From NCBI RefSeq assembly GCF_900101705.1, contig NZ_FNAC01000010.1:62001-126000 (forward strand): a stretch of DNA of 64,000 nucleotides, in the 5' to 3' direction. This DNA is from Algoriphagus faecimaris (GTDB taxonomy: Bacteria; Bacteroidota; Bacteroidia; Cytophagales; Cyclobacteriaceae). The notes beneath the pieces are model-generated. The model was given only the letters and a program-made list of their open reading frames with translations, was not told where the DNA came from and did no database searches. The position numbers were made by a program, and so were the translations under genes. The stretch's first letter is position 1; each line of letters starts with the position of its first letter. Shown here piece after piece: positions 43,873 through 51,786 of the stretch.

Positions 43873-44901
43873 CTAAAGCAAAGGTCTAAACTGCCTTAAA
43901 AAGCGGATATCATTTTCCGTGAATAAGCGTAAATCCTTAATTTGATATTTTAGCATAGCGATACGCTCGATACCCATACCAAAGGCAAATCCGGTATATT
44001 TTTTTGAGTCGATTCCGCAGTTTTCAAGTACGTTTGGGTCCACCATTCCTGATCCACCTATCTCTACCCAGCCGGTACCTTTACATACATTGCAGCCATC
44101 GCCCCCACAGAGCAAACAAGAAATATCAATCTCTGCACTGGGCTCAGTAAAGGGGAAATAGGAAGGTCTAAATCTCACTTTTGTGCCTTTGCCAAACATC
44201 TCTTTGGCAAAGTGATAGAGGGTATTTTTGAGGTCTGCAAACCCTACATTCTCATCCACGTAAAGCCCTTCGACCTGATGGAAAATGCAATGTGCTCGTG
44301 CTGAGATGGCTTCATTTCTATAGACTCTTCCTGGGGAAAGTGTCCGGATAGGCGGTTTTTGATTCTCCATCACTCGTACTTGCACAGAGGAGGTGTGAGT
44401 CCGCAGTGCGATGTCAGGATTTTTTTCAATAAAAAAGGTATCCTGCATCTCGCGAGCAGGGTGATTTTCCGGGAAGTTCAGTGCCGTAAAATTGTGCCAG
44501 TCATCCTCGATTTCTGGTCCTTCGGAAAGATTGAACCCTATGCGCTCAAATATCTCAATAATTCGCTGGCGAGTAGCCGTAAGTGGATGAATTCCTCCAA
44601 TTTCCCTATTGGAGGGGGGTAAGGTAAGGTCTATGGATGCCGACTTGGTCTTTTTATTGGCATCGTTTACTTTCTCGATCAGTTCTTGAAATTTTTCCTC
44701 AGCCAGTTGCTTCACACTATTGACCAATTGGCCATAGGCTCGTTTTTCTTCATTGGGGATCTTACCCATATCTGCAAAAAGTGCCCCTACGACGCTTTTT
44801 TTGGAGATATATTCCATACGGAAGGCTTCCAATTCCTGGGGATTACTGGCGTCTGCAGCGGCGATGGCTGCTTTGATAGCTTCAATTTTTTCCTGATACA
44901 T
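43873..44901 (-). CDS. pheS: Phenylalanyl-tRNA synthetase alpha subunit
   Basis: 342 residues from ATG at 44901 (MYQEKIEAIKAAI), preferred over the in-frame codon at 44919. It charges tRNA-Phe as part of the alpha2beta2 enzyme. The N-terminal coiled coil is followed by the class II core: motif 2 RVYRNEAISARAHCIFHQVEG, FRPSYFPFTEPSAEID and motif 3 GFAFGMGIERIAML. The cysteine-rich loop SCLLCGGDGCNVCKGTGW is present. pheT is not adjacent. A CAAAGCTA (minus-strand TAGCTTTG) element at 44924-44931 may be the -7 box. Confidence 0.96.
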   Translation of the reverse strand: MYQEKIEAIKAAIAAADASNPQELEAFRMEYISKKSVVGALFADMGKIPNEEKRAYGQLVNSVKQLAEEKFQELIEKVNDANKKTKSASIDLTLPPSNREIGGIHPLTATRQRIIEIFERIGFNLSEGPEIEDDWHNFTALNFPENHPAREMQDTFFIEKNPDIALRTHTSSVQVRVMENQKPPIRTLSPGRVYRNEAISARAHCIFHQVEGLYVDENVGFADLKNTLYHFAKEMFGKGTKVRFRPSYFPFTEPSAEIDISCLLCGGDGCNVCKGTGWVEIGGSGMVDPNVLENCGIDSKKYTGFAFGMGIERIAMLKYQIKDLRLFTENDIRFLRQFRPLL

Positions 44902-44981
44902 GCGATTGCTCTTAATCAAGCCACAAAGCTACAATTTTTGTCCTTTTTATTGGTAAAATTGAGAATGAAGCATAGCTAGGC

Positions 44982-45010
44982 TTGGAAAAATTGAGCTCCC
45001 AATACCTTTG
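44982..45010 (+). promoter_or_regulatory. Promoter of the LOG-family gene
   Basis: TTG at 44982, 18-base spacer, TACCTTTG at 45003-45010, 47 bp before the ATG at 45058. Confidence 0.65.
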
Positions 45011-45057
45011 TAGACTGAAAAGGAAGGCCTAATTTCAGGCGTCAGAATAAAACAAAA

Positions 45058-45621
45058 ATGAAGAAGATAACAGTCTATTGCGGCTCTAAAAAAGGGAACA
45101 AACCGGATTATGAAGCCGCAGCGATTACTTTGGCCAAGGAAATGGCGAAGCGGGATCTCGAACTTGTCTATGGGGCAGGAAGAGTAGGTCTAATGGGAGT
45201 AATAGCTGACGAAATGCTAGCTGCAGGTAAGAAGGTCTTGGGGATTATTCCCCAAAAACTTGTCGATCGGGAGGTGGCACATCAAGGCTGTACCGAATTG
45301 ATCATCGTGGAGACCATGCGTGATCGAAAATGGCTCATGGCTGAGCGGGGAGATGGGTTTATTGCCATGCCTGGAGGAATAGGGACTTTGGAGGAGTTAT
45401 TTGAAATCATGACACTTAATCAGCTTCACTACATTCAAAAGCCCTTGGCGTTGTATAATGTAAATGGATATTACAATCAGCTTTTGGGTTTTTTAAACCA
45501 TGCCAAGCAGGAGGGATTTCTTTATCCTGAGCAGGAAGAGCTGCTTTTGGTTTCGGATGATCCTGCGGAGTTATTGGACAAAATGAGCGACTATCAGGCA
45601 AGAAGACCAGCCGATTGGTGA
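45058..45621 (+). CDS. LOG-family protein (cytokinin riboside 5'-monophosphate phosphoribohydrolase-like)
   Basis: 187 residues. Rossmann-like fold with the family motif PGGIGTLEELFE and the catalytic-site RDRKWLM just before it; the N-terminus ITVYCGSKKGNKPDY is typical of TIGR00730. Members hydrolyse AMP-type or cytokinin nucleotides to free base and ribose 5-phosphate; in non-plant-associated bacteria the natural substrate is unclear. The following unknown gene starts 67 bp downstream with a -7-like TATTTTTG between. Confidence 0.93.
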   Translation: MKKITVYCGSKKGNKPDYEAAAITLAKEMAKRDLELVYGAGRVGLMGVIADEMLAAGKKVLGIIPQKLVDREVAHQGCTELIIVETMRDRKWLMAERGDGFIAMPGGIGTLEELFEIMTLNQLHYIQKPLALYNVNGYYNQLLGFLNHAKQEGFLYPEQEELLLVSDDPAELLDKMSDYQARRPADW

Positions 45622-45688
45622 TTTGACAGGGAGAAATTGGACGATTTATTGTGGATTTCATTATTTTTGACAACCGATTACCAGTAAA

Positions 45689-46192
45689 ATGATCGAAAAA
45701 ATTTTCCCACTAGACAAAAACTACATTCTCCGTCAAGCTCAATCCGTGCTAGAGGAGGAGATGATCGACCGAATGGTTTTTGAGTTGAAGCGTTCGTATA
45801 CATTTTTATATAATCCGCTTCGTCTGATGGAGCCGACTTATGCTAGGATTCTGGATACCTTAGAGTTTCCCCGAGATCGGGTCAGAATGATTTACCGGCA
45901 ATTGTGCGGAGTGTATCGCTACAAACACGGAGACAATCAATTGGAGTTTCTATTTGATGGTCGGACCCATTTCGAGAAGTTTCAGGAAGACTGGTCAGCG
46001 GCCTTGGTAAAGTATGTTCAAGATCTGGGTCAATACGAACCTTATGTCAAAACCATGCTGCGGATGACAGTGCTCTATGATACCGAATCCAGAGCCGAAT
46101 GGTCTGAGAATCACTGTAAGGCGTTCATCAATCAGTTTTTTGAAGTTCGAGTAGTCAAGAGACAAGGTGAACTTCGCCTCAAATTAGGCTGA
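45689..46192 (+). CDS. Uncharacterised cytoplasmic protein
   Basis: 167 residues, no signal peptide or membrane helix, rich in Arg, Tyr, Phe and acids. The mostly helical sequence includes EEEMIDRMVFELKRSYTFLY, VRMIYRQLCGVYRYKHGDNQ and FINQFFEVRVVKRQGELRL. I do not recognise a domain. A TATTTTTG -7-like element at 45662-45669 may give it its own promoter. It is convergent with ruvB, 41 bp apart. The coding character looks good (long frame, no competing one), but function is unknown. Confidence 0.75.
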   Translation: MIEKIFPLDKNYILRQAQSVLEEEMIDRMVFELKRSYTFLYNPLRLMEPTYARILDTLEFPRDRVRMIYRQLCGVYRYKHGDNQLEFLFDGRTHFEKFQEDWSAALVKYVQDLGQYEPYVKTMLRMTVLYDTESRAEWSENHCKAFINQFFEVRVVKRQGELRLKLG

Positions 46193-46233
46193 ATCGATGC
46201 GGTAAATTTGAGCCTTGGTAAACCCACTAGATT

Positions 46234-47268
46234 TTAAATTCCTTCAAAAAGACTCCCACTACTTGGATTAGGTTTGATTTTAAGATGCTTATAGGCCATT
46301 TCTGTGGCCATTCTTCCTCTGGCTGTGCGCTTCAGATAGCCCTCTTGAATCAAGAAAGGCTCGTAAACCTCCTCTATAGTTTCTGCTTCTTCACCGCAAG
46401 CGGTAGCGATGGTACTTAGTCCTACTGGTCCTCCCTTAAATTTTTCGATGATAGTCATCAGAATGCGATTATCCATTTCATCAAGACCGTTTTCATCTAC
46501 ATCTAGGGCATTGAGGGCTATTTTTGAAATCTCAAGCGTGATGGTTCCGTCACCTTTCACTTCTGCAAAATCCCGGGTTCTACGCAGTAGCATATTGGCT
46601 ATTCTTGGTGTACCGCGACTTCTTCGGGCAATTTCAAATGCTGCAATCTCATCGATAGGTGTATTCAGAATTCCCGCAGACCGGGTGACAATATCGGTGA
46701 GTAATTTGGCATCATAGTATTCCAATCGGGAATTGATACCAAACCGGGCACGAAGAGGTGAAGTCAATAAGCCAGAGCGAGTAGTTGCGCCGATCAGGGT
46801 AAAAGGGCTGAGTGAAATCTGCACGGAGCGGGCATTGGGTCCAGAATCCAGCATGATGTCTATCCTAAAGTCCTCCATGGCCGAGTATAAGTATTCCTCT
46901 ACGATGGGGTTAAGGCGGTGGATTTCATCAATGAAAAGTACATCGCCTTCTTCCAGATTGGTCAGTAGCCCTGCTAAATCTGAAGGTTTGTCCAAGACCG
47001 GGCCCGAGGTGATTTTTATGCCGGCTTGGAGCTCATTGGCAATGATATGGCTAAGGGTGGTCTTGCCTAGACCTGGAGGTCCATGAAGTAATACGTGATC
47101 AAGCGGTTCGTTTCGGTTTTTGGCGGCCAATACAAAAACCCGTAGGTTTTCTACGATTTTAGCCTGGCCTGTGAAGTCCTCAAAACTTAAGGGTCTCAGT
47201 GCTTTTTCAAACTCACGGTCTTTTGGACTTAAACTTTCATCGTCTCCGCTTAGGTAATCTTCTCTCAT
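46234..47268 (-). CDS. ruvB: Holliday junction branch migration helicase RuvB
   Basis: 344 residues. AAA+ motor that drives Holliday junction migration with RuvA. Walker [13 protein letters not shown], Walker [12 protein letters not shown], sensor 1 [17 protein letters not shown], and the C-terminal winged helix with [15 protein letters not shown] and [10 protein letters not shown]. Length is standard. Neither ruvA nor ruvC is near. A CAAATATA (minus-strand TATATTTG) element lies at 47286-47293, 18 bp before the start codon. Confidence 0.97.
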   Translation of the reverse strand: MREDYLSGDDESLSPKDREFEKALRPLSFEDFTGQAKIVENLRVFVLAAKNRNEPLDHVLLHGPPGLGKTTLSHIIANELQAGIKITSGPVLDKPSDLAGLLTNLEEGDVLFIDEIHRLNPIVEEYLYSAMEDFRIDIMLDSGPNARSVQISLSPFTLIGATTRSGLLTSPLRARFGINSRLEYYDAKLLTDIVTRSAGILNTPIDEIAAFEIARRSRGTPRIANMLLRRTRDFAEVKGDGTITLEISKIALNALDVDENGLDEMDNRILMTIIEKFKGGPVGLSTIATACGEEAETIEEVYEPFLIQEGYLKRTARGRMATEMAYKHLKIKPNPSSGSLFEGI

Positions 47269-47363
47269 AATTTTCGAATGGCATACAAATATAGGAAAAT
47301 AAGGGAGCTAGTCAGGGGTAAAAATGTGCTGGTTAATCCTTAACATCCCGAAGAAATATAGGT

Positions 47364-47371
47364 TAAATTTG
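47364..47371 (+). promoter_or_regulatory. -7 element upstream of apbE
   Basis: TAAATTTG (TAnnTTTG), 18 bp before ATG at 47390. It lies within the longer open frame from 47324 and so supports the later start codon. Confidence 0.5.
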
Positions 47372-47389
47372 CAGCAAATATTATCCGAT

Positions 47390-48454
47390 ATGCAATCCAA
47401 CGCCCGTAAAAACATCATTTATTCCTTGGTATTACTTCTGATGGTCTTTTTGGTTTATTCTTGGAGAAATCGAGAAACAGCCGAAGTTCCTGTATTTCAA
47501 AATACACAAGTCGATCAGAAAATGAGTTTTTCCGGTCAGACCATGGGCACATCCTATCAAATCACTTATTTGGATCAGCAGGGAAGAAACTTTCAGGAAA
47601 GCATAGATTCCCTGCTTCAAATTTTTAATCAGAGTCTTTCTACCTACATCCCCGATTCAGAATTGAGCAGATTTAATCAAAATGATACTTTGGATTTTGA
47701 ACTGCCCTATTTTCCTGAAGTACTCCAGAGTGCGAGAGGGATTTACGAATTGACGGGTGGTGCTTTTGACCCTACCGTCGGACCCTTGGTGAATGTGTGG
47801 GGATTTGGTCCGGGAGGTCCTGAGCTGAAGGATTCGGTAGCAATTCAGAATCTACTTGGCCTAGTAGGTTTTGATCAAATTGAGTGGGATGCAAATCAAG
47901 TAAGAAAACGAAATCCTGAGATATACCTTGACTTTTCTGCTATTGCAAAAGGACAGGGAGTAGATGTTATTGCTGAGTTTTTGACTGAGAAAGGCGTGGA
48001 GAACTTGCTGGTGGAGATTGGAGGTGAATTGGTGGCCAAAGGAGTCAATGACAAAGGAGAGCTCTGGAAGGTAGGGGTCAATCGTCCCGAGGAAGAGGCT
48101 TCCGCCTCAGAACTGTATAGTATAATTGCTCTGGATAATAGGGGAATGGCTACTTCTGGGAATTATCGGAATTTTTATGTTCGCGACTCTATTAAAATAT
48201 CTCATACCATAGATCCGAAGACAGGCTATCCCGTAGTTCATAATTTGCTGAGTGCTACTGTGGTAGCAAATGATTGTATGACCGCTGATGCCTTTGCTAC
48301 TGCAATGATGGTATTGGGGACAGAAAAAGCCATTTCACTTGCTGAATCAAGAGATGAGATCGATGTTTTTCTGATTTATAGTGAGCCGGATGGTAGCTAT
48401 GGTACCTATCTAAGTGATAGGTTAAAACCTTATGTTTCCTTTGCAGTCAATTGA
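47390..48454 (+). CDS. apbE: ApbE-family FAD:protein FMN transferase
   Basis: 354 residues from ATG at 47390; the frame opens 22 codons earlier, ahead of a -7 element. One membrane helix (about 9-25, IIYSLVLLLMVFLVYSW) anchors it to the periplasmic side. It attaches FMN to threonines of proteins such as NqrB/C and RnfG. Motifs: QTMGTSYQITY, GAFDPTVGPLVNVWGFG, DFSAIAKGQGVDVIAEFL, and the metal site near SHTIDPKTGYPV ... MTADAFATAMMVLG. No nqr or rnf genes are in the window. Confidence 0.94.
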   Translation: MQSNARKNIIYSLVLLLMVFLVYSWRNRETAEVPVFQNTQVDQKMSFSGQTMGTSYQITYLDQQGRNFQESIDSLLQIFNQSLSTYIPDSELSRFNQNDTLDFELPYFPEVLQSARGIYELTGGAFDPTVGPLVNVWGFGPGGPELKDSVAIQNLLGLVGFDQIEWDANQVRKRNPEIYLDFSAIAKGQGVDVIAEFLTEKGVENLLVEIGGELVAKGVNDKGELWKVGVNRPEEEASASELYSIIALDNRGMATSGNYRNFYVRDSIKISHTIDPKTGYPVVHNLLSATVVANDCMTADAFATAMMVLGTEKAISLAESRDEIDVFLIYSEPDGSYGTYLSDRLKPYVSFAVN

Positions 48455-48520
48455 AATTACTGGTTTTACGATGATCTAAAACTCTGGCGCGATTTTAAAT
48501 GCAACATTATTGAATTTTAT

Positions 48521-48528
48521 TACCTTTG
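48521..48528 (+). promoter_or_regulatory. -7 element upstream of the ZIP gene
   Basis: TACCTTTG (TAnnTTTG), 56 bp before the ATG at 48585. No TTG lies at the standard distance upstream. Confidence 0.4.
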
Positions 48529-48584
48529 GGCGGGTTATACCTTCATCTCTTTCTTAAAATCATCCCGAGAGAGGTCTATCAGGC

Positions 48585-49331
48585 ATGGGCATTAATTTTC
48601 TTCTTTTATTTCTTACCGCCATGATCGCGGGATCATTGGTTTTTTTTGCGCCCCAATTCCGAGATAAGTATTTCAAACTGGTCTTGGTTTTTGCTGGTTC
48701 TTACCTCTTTTCGATTACCATCTTGCATATCATTCCGGAGTTATTTACCAATGGAATAGACGGGTCCAAAATGGGCCTCTACATTTTGATCGGTTTCTTG
48801 ATTCAGCAATTGCTTGAATATCTATCCAGTGGAATCGAGCATGGCCATATACATCATCATGGGCAGGGTAAAAGTGGAGTAGTGACAGTCATGTTGGGAC
48901 TTTTTATTCATGCTTTTCTGGAAGGGACTTTACTCTCACATGGTAGCTTGGTGGAGGAAACAGAAGCCCTTGGCCATGTCCATAGCAGCAAGACGGTATT
49001 ACTGGGTATCATCATGCACAAAGGACCTGCAGCTTTCGCTCTGACGGCGGTTTTGTCTTCAGTTTTGTCTAAGAGGTGGACTTTGATTTTACTTACGCTA
49101 TTTGCTTTGGCCTCTCCTTTGGGGATGTTTTCAAGTGCTTTTTTCTATGAATCAGGGCTATTGGACAAGGAAGGAATCGGAATACTCTATGGACTGGTGG
49201 CCGGAGGATTTTTGCATATTTCTACAACCATCTTTTTTGAAAGTAGCCCGCAGCACAAGCTTCAGCTCAACAAGCTTTTGGTAAGTTTTTTAGCGGCTAG
49301 CTTGGCCATTGTATCCGAGTTTTTTCTATGA
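48585..49331 (+). CDS. ZIP-family metal transporter
   Basis: 248 residues, about eight membrane helices. The histidine-rich loop IEHGHIHHHGQGK between helices 3 and 4, and the transport-site motifs HAFLEGTLLSHGS (TM4) and IIMHKGPAAFALT (TM5), mark a ZIP (SLC39) protein that brings Zn2+ or another divalent metal into the cytoplasm. TM5 has HKGPA instead of the usual HE/HNIPE, which may alter metal choice. It is monocistronic. Confidence 0.88.
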   Translation: MGINFLLLFLTAMIAGSLVFFAPQFRDKYFKLVLVFAGSYLFSITILHIIPELFTNGIDGSKMGLYILIGFLIQQLLEYLSSGIEHGHIHHHGQGKSGVVTVMLGLFIHAFLEGTLLSHGSLVEETEALGHVHSSKTVLLGIIMHKGPAAFALTAVLSSVLSKRWTLILLTLFALASPLGMFSSAFFYESGLLDKEGIGILYGLVAGGFLHISTTIFFESSPQHKLQLNKLLVSFLAASLAIVSEFFL

Positions 49332-49422
49332 GGAGAATCACTCTTAAAAATTGCTATTAAGTTAGATTTCACAGAATTTAATTTTGTTTTACTATTATTC
49401 GTCTTATCAAATGATACTTTTT

Positions 49423-49461
49423 GCTAAATAAATATAGATTAGCTAAATTACTATAGTTAAA
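49423..49461. repeat. Imperfect tandem repeat before the InsA-like gene
   Basis: GCTAAATAAATATAGATTA (from 49423) is followed by GCTAAATTACTATAGTTAA (from 49442), period 19 bp, 15 of 19 bases equal. It ends 15 bp before the ATG at 49477, where a repressor or autoregulator could act. Confidence 0.4.
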
Positions 49462-49476
49462 CTTATTTTTAAGCAA

Positions 49477-49899
49477 ATGGAAAGACCTAACTGTCCTAAA
49501 TGTAGCCACCAAAAGGTGATAAAAAGTGGAGTAATTGATGGGAGACAGCGCTTTTGTTGTAAAAAGTGCGGCTATCATTTTTCGGTGAAGAAACTGGGGA
49601 AAGCCATAGACAAATATTACGTGGTGAAGGCTTTACAGCTCTATATCGAGGGAATCTCTTATCGTGAAATCGAAAGAATATTGGGTGTCAGCCATGTCTC
49701 TGTCATGAACTGGGTCAAGCAGTACAAAGTCAAAGCACCAGAAAATTACGACTATAGACCCACGTATAAAGTGCTCAATCACACAGAATTGGTCAAATTC
49801 ATGGCTGTGAAAGAGAATCTTATGGATACGGGAATGGTAATCACCGAATTGGGAGATAAGTTTATGGTAATTAAGTGGGAGCGATTTAGAAACAGATAA
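49477..49899 (+). CDS. Orphan IS1 InsA-like zinc-ribbon/HTH protein
   Basis: 140 residues. A zinc ribbon C6-x2-C9 ... C28-x2-C31 (CPKCSHQKV, CKKCGYHFSV) is followed by an HTH (EGISYREIERILGVSHVSVM, about 60-82), the layout of IS1 InsA. The transposase catalytic domain is absent: the next 135 bp are non-coding, and no second frame or terminal inverted repeat is seen. The extra 50 C-terminal residues (VLNHTELVKFMAVKEN ... DKFMVIKWERF) are unlike InsA. It therefore looks like a domesticated DNA-binding protein. It heads the acetate cluster and is in the same direction. The role as its regulator is inference. Confidence 0.82.
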   Translation: MERPNCPKCSHQKVIKSGVIDGRQRFCCKKCGYHFSVKKLGKAIDKYYVVKALQLYIEGISYREIERILGVSHVSVMNWVKQYKVKAPENYDYRPTYKVLNHTELVKFMAVKENLMDTGMVITELGDKFMVIKWERFRNR

Positions 49900-49916
49900 C
49901 CAAATATAATTGGGTT

Positions 49917-49955
49917 AGCTATTTCAATTTTACAAAAAAGTATAGCTGTTTTTTG
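49917..49955 (+). terminator. Weak hairpin after the InsA-like gene
   Basis: AGCTAT (49917-49922) and ATAGCT (49942-49947) with a 19-base loop, followed by G and a T run. The stem is short, so termination is uncertain. Confidence 0.35.
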
Positions 49956-50034
49956 AATTCATTTTTCTCTTATCATTATTGGAATCACTTGCTGACAGGC
50001 TTGGGCAAGTGTATTAACCTAACCCAAAAAAACC

Positions 50035-51489
50035 ATGAAGATCCATGTTGCAAAGCTTTTGAGCTTGTTTGGATTGGTCTTTATTACCTTTCACCTTCAA
50101 GCGCAGGATACCATTCCTGAACAAAACAGGCCTTCAAAGAAGCAGAAGGGGGATTTTATTGATCATAATTACAAGCCACTAACCCTTAAGTTAAGTGATG
50201 ACGGCACCAAATTCATCCGATTCCTTTTTTGGAATCAACTATGGGCAAGAGTCACCGAAAATAATCCAGGCACTCTGGATATCGCAGGAAATCCCCAATC
50301 AACTTCTTTAGATATAGGAATCAGAAGGGCTAGGATATTGGCCTATGCGGAAGTTTCCCCTCGTTTTATGATTCTTTCCCATTGGGGGATCAATAATCAG
50401 ACGTTTGCTAATGGAGGAGTTCCAGGAGGTGGTGCTACTGGTAATCCCGGAAATCTTCCAGTAGTTGTAGACCCCGAAACGGGAGTAGGAACAGCTAATG
50501 GGATTTCTGCTAAAAAGCCGCAGTTATTTTTTCATGATATCTGGACGGAGTTTAAGGTCACAGATGCGCTCTATTTAGGTACAGGATTGCACTATTGGAA
50601 TGGTATTTCCCGTATGACTAGTCACAGTACCTTGAATTTTATGGCTGTGGATGCGCCCATTTTCAATTGGCCATTGATCGAATTGACGGATCAGTTTGCA
50701 AGACAGTTTGGCTTCTATGCCAAGGGTAAGCTGGGAAAAATAGACTATCGTTTGGCTCTGAACAAGCCTTTTGCCATCGGCGCAGGTGGTCGCTATGATG
50801 AGGCTAATTCCAGGCCTGTAGCAGGGAATGTACTCAATGACAATTGGGCTACGCAGGGCTATATCAATTATCAGTTTCTCGATCAGGAAAACAATAAACT
50901 ACCCTATTTTGTGGGGTCTTATCTTGGAACCAAAAACGTATTCAATATAGGTGCCGGCTGGCATCATCACCCTCAAGCCACCAATTCCAGAACAGCTAGC
51001 GGAGCCATTCAAACCCATGATATGACTTTATTTGGGCTAGACACGTTTTTGGATCTACCTTTAAATACGGCGTCAGGTACAGCTTTGACTAGCTATGTGG
51101 TTTATTATCACTATGATTTTGGTCCCAATTACCTTAGAAATATAGGCGTCATGAATGTCGGTTTTGGAGCGGGATCTAGTCAAAATGGACCAGGAAATGC
51201 TCAGCCTACTATAGGAACAGGAAAAATTTTCTACACCCAGAATGGGCTTTTATTACCAAAGTCCTGGCTAGGAGAAAAGGGAAGGCTTCAGGCCTTCGGT
51301 GCATTGACTCATAAAAATTTCGAGTACTTTGAGGAAGGTTCTTGGCAATATGATTTGGGAATGAACTATTATATCAATTCGCATCAGGCTAAGATCACCC
51401 TTCAATATAGTCAGCGCCCTCTGTTCGAAAATTTCAGACAGAATGGCTCTGCGGGAGAATTCATTTTACAAACGCAAATATTCTTATAA
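50035..51489 (+). CDS. Outer-membrane porin-like protein of the acetate cluster
   Basis: 484 residues. Signal peptide HVAKLLSLFGLVFITFHLQAQ, then a long beta-strand-rich barrel sequence with a glycine/asparagine-rich loop (about 120-150) and the final strand GEFILQTQIFL ending in a hydrophobic residue. No named family is certain; it has the look of a Bacteroidota porin (OprO/P- or BBP-like). It is followed by DUF4212 12 bp later, so it probably serves as the outer-membrane entrance for the substrate of the symporter. Confidence 0.82.
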   Translation: MKIHVAKLLSLFGLVFITFHLQAQDTIPEQNRPSKKQKGDFIDHNYKPLTLKLSDDGTKFIRFLFWNQLWARVTENNPGTLDIAGNPQSTSLDIGIRRARILAYAEVSPRFMILSHWGINNQTFANGGVPGGGATGNPGNLPVVVDPETGVGTANGISAKKPQLFFHDIWTEFKVTDALYLGTGLHYWNGISRMTSHSTLNFMAVDAPIFNWPLIELTDQFARQFGFYAKGKLGKIDYRLALNKPFAIGAGGRYDEANSRPVAGNVLNDNWATQGYINYQFLDQENNKLPYFVGSYLGTKNVFNIGAGWHHHPQATNSRTASGAIQTHDMTLFGLDTFLDLPLNTASGTALTSYVVYYHYDFGPNYLRNIGVMNVGFGAGSSQNGPGNAQPTIGTGKIFYTQNGLLLPKSWLGEKGRLQAFGALTHKNFEYFEEGSWQYDLGMNYYINSHQAKITLQYSQRPLFENFRQNGSAGEFILQTQIFL

Positions 51490-51501
51490 AACCCAATAAC
51501 C

Positions 51502-51765
51502 ATGTCAGAAAACAAATTTAGCAAAGAGGCCTATTGGAAGAAAAACCTGAGACTGCTCGGGATTCTTCTCCTCATCTGGTTTACCGTATCCTTTGGATTC
51601 GGAATCTTACTCGTCGAACCGCTCAATACCATTAAGATCGGAGGTTTTAAACTCGGCTTTTGGTTTGCTCAGCAAGGCTCCATTTACGCCTTTGTGCTAT
51701 TGATTTTTGTCTATGTGTTTCGTATGAACAAGCTGGACAAGGAATTTGATGTAAACGAAGAATAA
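51502..51765 (+). CDS. DUF4212 protein, small subunit of the SSS symporter
   Basis: 87 residues, two membrane helices (about 14-34 and 50-72), with the family core LLLIWFTVSFGFGILLVEPLN and GFKLGFWFAQQGSIYAFVLL. DUF4212 proteins are nearly always encoded beside solute:sodium symporters of the acetate type and are thought to be their accessory subunit. The gene lies 12 bp after the porin and 21 bp before the symporter. Confidence 0.93.
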   Translation: MSENKFSKEAYWKKNLRLLGILLLIWFTVSFGFGILLVEPLNTIKIGGFKLGFWFAQQGSIYAFVLLIFVYVFRMNKLDKEFDVNEE

Positions 51766-51786
51766 GCCCTCTAAACCCAAAAATCA

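Noticed and set aside
48510..48528. Full -33/-7 promoter before the ZIP gene
   Set aside because: The TTG at 48510-48512 is only 8 bases from TACCTTTG, so the spacing is wrong. Only the -7 match was kept.
49477..49899. A complete IS1-type insertion sequence
   Set aside because: Only the InsA-like DNA-binding part exists. No InsB/DDE catalytic frame, no programmed frameshift region, no terminal inverted repeats or target duplication could be found.
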